This document shows positions 62,688-64,000 of a DNA stretch of 64,000 nucleotides, one piece after another. The notes under the pieces were generated by a model. It worked only from the letters and a program-made list of their open reading frames with translations, searched no databases and was not told the DNA's origin. A program made the position numbers and the translations under genes. Every line of letters begins with the position of its first letter. Positions within the stretch are counted from its first letter, which is position 1. Source of the stretch: Plantactinospora alkalitolerans (GTDB lineage Bacteria; Actinomycetota; Actinomycetes; Mycobacteriales; Micromonosporaceae); assembly GCF_015690345.1 (NCBI RefSeq), contig NZ_JADPUN010000257.1:20436-84435 (forward strand), written 5' to 3'.

Positions 62688-63288
62688 ACGGTCCGACCCG
62701 ACGCCGGCTCTCGGCACGACGCCGACGCTCGGCTCCACGCCCGCCCAGACGGTCGGGCCGTACCTGCACATCGGGCTGCTCTGGCCAGACGGACCGGAGG
62801 TCGTGCCGGACGGCACCCCCGGGGCGATCTGGATCCGTGGCCAGATCTTCGACGGTGCCGGTGCGCCGGTGCCGGACGCGCTGGTGGAAACCTGGCAGGC
62901 GGACCCGGACGGCCGGTTCGACCATCCCGACGATCCGCGCGGCGCCCGCCCGTCGGACGTACCCGGCTTCCGGGGCTTCGGCCGCAGCGCCACCGACGTC
63001 GACGGTCGGTACGGGATCCGTACCGTGAAGCCCGGTTCCCTGCCCGGTCCGGACGGCGTTCCCGAGGCGCCGCACCTCAACCTGTCCATCTTCGCCCGTG
63101 GCCTGCTGCACCGGCTGGTGACCCGGCTCTACTTTCCCGACGAGGAGGCGGCCAACGCGGCCGACCCGGTGCTCGGGAGCGTCGACCCGGCCCGCCGGGC
63201 CACCCTCGTGGCGAGCCCGGCACCCGACGGGTGCCGGCTCGACATCCACCTGCAGGGTACGGATGAAACCGTCTTCTTCGCGGTCTGA
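62680..63288 (+). CDS. pcaG: Protocatechuate 3,4-dioxygenase alpha subunit
   Basis: This alpha subunit has about 202 residues from ATG 62680 (ATG 62668 possible), with QTVGPYLHIGLLW near the N-terminus and LVETWQADPDGRFDHP. It lacks the full iron ligand set, as alpha subunits do. Its stop TGA at 63286-63288 lies inside the first unit of an 18-base tandem repeat that runs into the next gene. Confidence 0.93.
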   Translation: MTERSDPTPALGTTPTLGSTPAQTVGPYLHIGLLWPDGPEVVPDGTPGAIWIRGQIFDGAGAPVPDALVETWQADPDGRFDHPDDPRGARPSDVPGFRGFGRSATDVDGRYGIRTVKPGSLPGPDGVPEAPHLNLSIFARGLLHRLVTRLYFPDEEAANAADPVLGSVDPARRATLVASPAPDGCRLDIHLQGTDETVFFAV

Positions 63289-64000
63289 CGACGTGCCGCG
63301 GTCTGACGACGTGCCGCGCTCTGACGACGTGTCACGGTCGGCGGACACGCCGCCGGGCACCTCGACGGGGGCGCCGGCCGGCGGGCTCCTCTCCGGACTG
63401 TTCGGCACCGCCGAGGTGGACGCGGAACTCGCCGACCCGGCGCTGCTGCGGGCGATGCTCGACATGGAGCGCGCCCTCGCCGAGGCCGAGGCCGAGTGCG
63501 GCGTGCTGCCGGTGTCCGCCGCCGAGGCGATCGCGGCGCAGTGCCGGGTCGAGCGATTCGACCTCGCGGCGCTCGGCGCGGCGGCCGACGCCGCCGGCAA
63601 CCCGGTGGTTCCGCTGGTCCGCCAGCTCACCGCCGCGGTGCCGGCCGACGCCCGGCCCTGGGTGCACCACGGCGCGACCAGCCAGGACGTGCTGGACACC
63701 GGGCTCGTGCTGGTGGCTGTCCGGGCCATCGGTCCGATGCTGCGCCAGCTCGACGCCGCGATCGCCGCCGCAGCCGGGCACGCCGGCGGGCACCGGGACA
63801 CCGTTCTGCTGGCCCGCACGCTCGGCCAGGCGGCCGCACCGACCACGTTCGGGCTCAAGGCCGCCGGCTGGCTGGTCGGCCTCCTCGATGCCCGGGACCG
63901 ACTGGTGGCGGCCCGGACGGCGCTGCCGGCACAGCTCGGCGGAGCGGTCGGCACGCTGGCCGCGCTCGGCCCGGCCGGACCGGAGGTCGCCGACCGGCTG
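63263..64000 (+). CDS. pcaB: 3-carboxy-cis,cis-muconate cycloisomerase (5' part, cut by window end)
   Basis: The frame is open to the right edge; 246 residues are visible. The conserved body starts at GLLSGLFGTAEVDAEL and includes MERALAEAEAE and HHGATSQDVLDTGL, the fumarase/aspartase-superfamily region of PcaB. It lactonises 3-carboxymuconate in the beta-ketoadipate pathway. ATG 63263 has AGGG five bases upstream and overlaps pcaG by 26 bases. From it the first residues carry three RSDDV units encoded by the 18-base repeat. GTG codons at 63293, 63311 and 63329 inside the repeat are alternative starts. Confidence 0.88.
   Translation, partial: MKPSSSRSDDVPRSDDVPRSDDVSRSADTPPGTSTGAPAGGLLSGLFGTAEVDAELADPALLRAMLDMERALAEAEAECGVLPVSAAEAIAAQCRVERFDLAALGAAADAAGNPVVPLVRQLTAAVPADARPWVHHGATSQDVLDTGLVLVAVRAIGPMLRQLDAAIAAAAGHAGGHRDTVLLARTLGQAAAPTTFGLKAAGWLVGLLDARDRLVAARTALPAQLGGAVGTLAALGPAGPEVADRL
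63281..63334. repeat. Three tandem 18-base units at the pcaG/pcaB junction
   Basis: Units 63281-63298 and 63299-63316 are identical (CGGTCTGACGACGTGCCG). Unit 63317-63334 differs at three positions. The first unit contains the pcaG stop codon, and each unit contains an in-frame GTG for pcaB, encoding RSDDVP/S. Confidence 0.9.

Overview
The window is high-GC DNA (roughly 70% or more in the genes) with many GTG and TTG starts, four-base ATGA/GTGA gene overlaps and actinobacterial gene families: a conservon-type sensor with a roadblock protein, a DUF5753/DUF397 pair, HxlR, Rrf2 and FCD-GntR regulators, and a secreted M14 peptidase. Two hairpin repeats built around AAGGGGCCCTT lie near the left end. 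Together these suggest a filamentous actinomycete, most likely of the Micromonosporaceae. This is inferred from gene content and style; there is no rRNA or other marker gene in the window.

Left part (1-25 kb). A truncated cyclic-nucleotide-binding histidine kinase is paired with a response regulator fused to a thioredoxin-reductase-like flavoprotein. Next come a zinc alcohol dehydrogenase bracketed by two copies of one hairpin repeat, a secreted zinc carboxypeptidase, a lone cytochrome P450 and an XRE regulator. From 9.18 to 17.15 kb one + strand operon encodes a conservon-like sensor ATPase, a roadblock protein and a complete five-gene branched-chain-amino-acid/urea-type ABC importer. A methyltransferase, a membrane-anchored HExxH protein, an ABC-2 exporter with its own two-component system, and an oxidoreductase/HxlR divergent pair follow.

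Middle part (25-38 kb) is accessory. It holds a start-less gene fragment, an SDR/Rrf2 divergent pair, a 1.2 kb low-GC stretch with a frameshifted tyrosine-integrase remnant, orphan immunity-type genes (Imm51-like and barstar-like), a P-loop kinase, a Nudix hydrolase, a dead alpha/beta-hydrolase remnant, a DHFR-like reductase, an erythromycin-esterase homologue, an NmrA-type protein, two small unknown proteins and an XRE(DUF5753)/DUF397 pair.

At 36.7-48 kb lies a catabolic locus: an alpha/beta hydrolase, a DJ-1/PfpI protein, an FCD-GntR regulator and, divergently, a carbohydrate-type ABC importer with two different ATPases, an aldehyde dehydrogenase of the succinate-semialdehyde type and an iron-dependent alcohol dehydrogenase. 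The genes fit uptake of a small alcohol or polyol and its oxidation through an aldehyde to an acid; the substrate cannot be read from the sequence. A lipoprotein, a papain-like protease followed by a chagasin-like inhibitor, and a DoxX membrane protein come next.

Right part (51-64 kb) is an aromatic-catabolism locus. The minus strand reads nitrate/taurine-type ABC importer (binding protein, two permeases, ATPase), benzoylformate decarboxylase, benzaldehyde dehydrogenase, MFS transporter and 4-hydroxybenzoate 3-monooxygenase. Divergently, the + strand reads 3-oxoadipyl-CoA thiolase, protocatechuate 3,4-dioxygenase beta and alpha, and the start of 3-carboxymuconate cycloisomerase, cut by the window end. 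Together these could carry an aryl-glyoxylate such as 4-hydroxybenzoylformate via 4-hydroxybenzaldehyde, 4-hydroxybenzoate and protocatechuate into the beta-ketoadipate pathway. No tRNA, rRNA, CRISPR array or intact transposase was seen.
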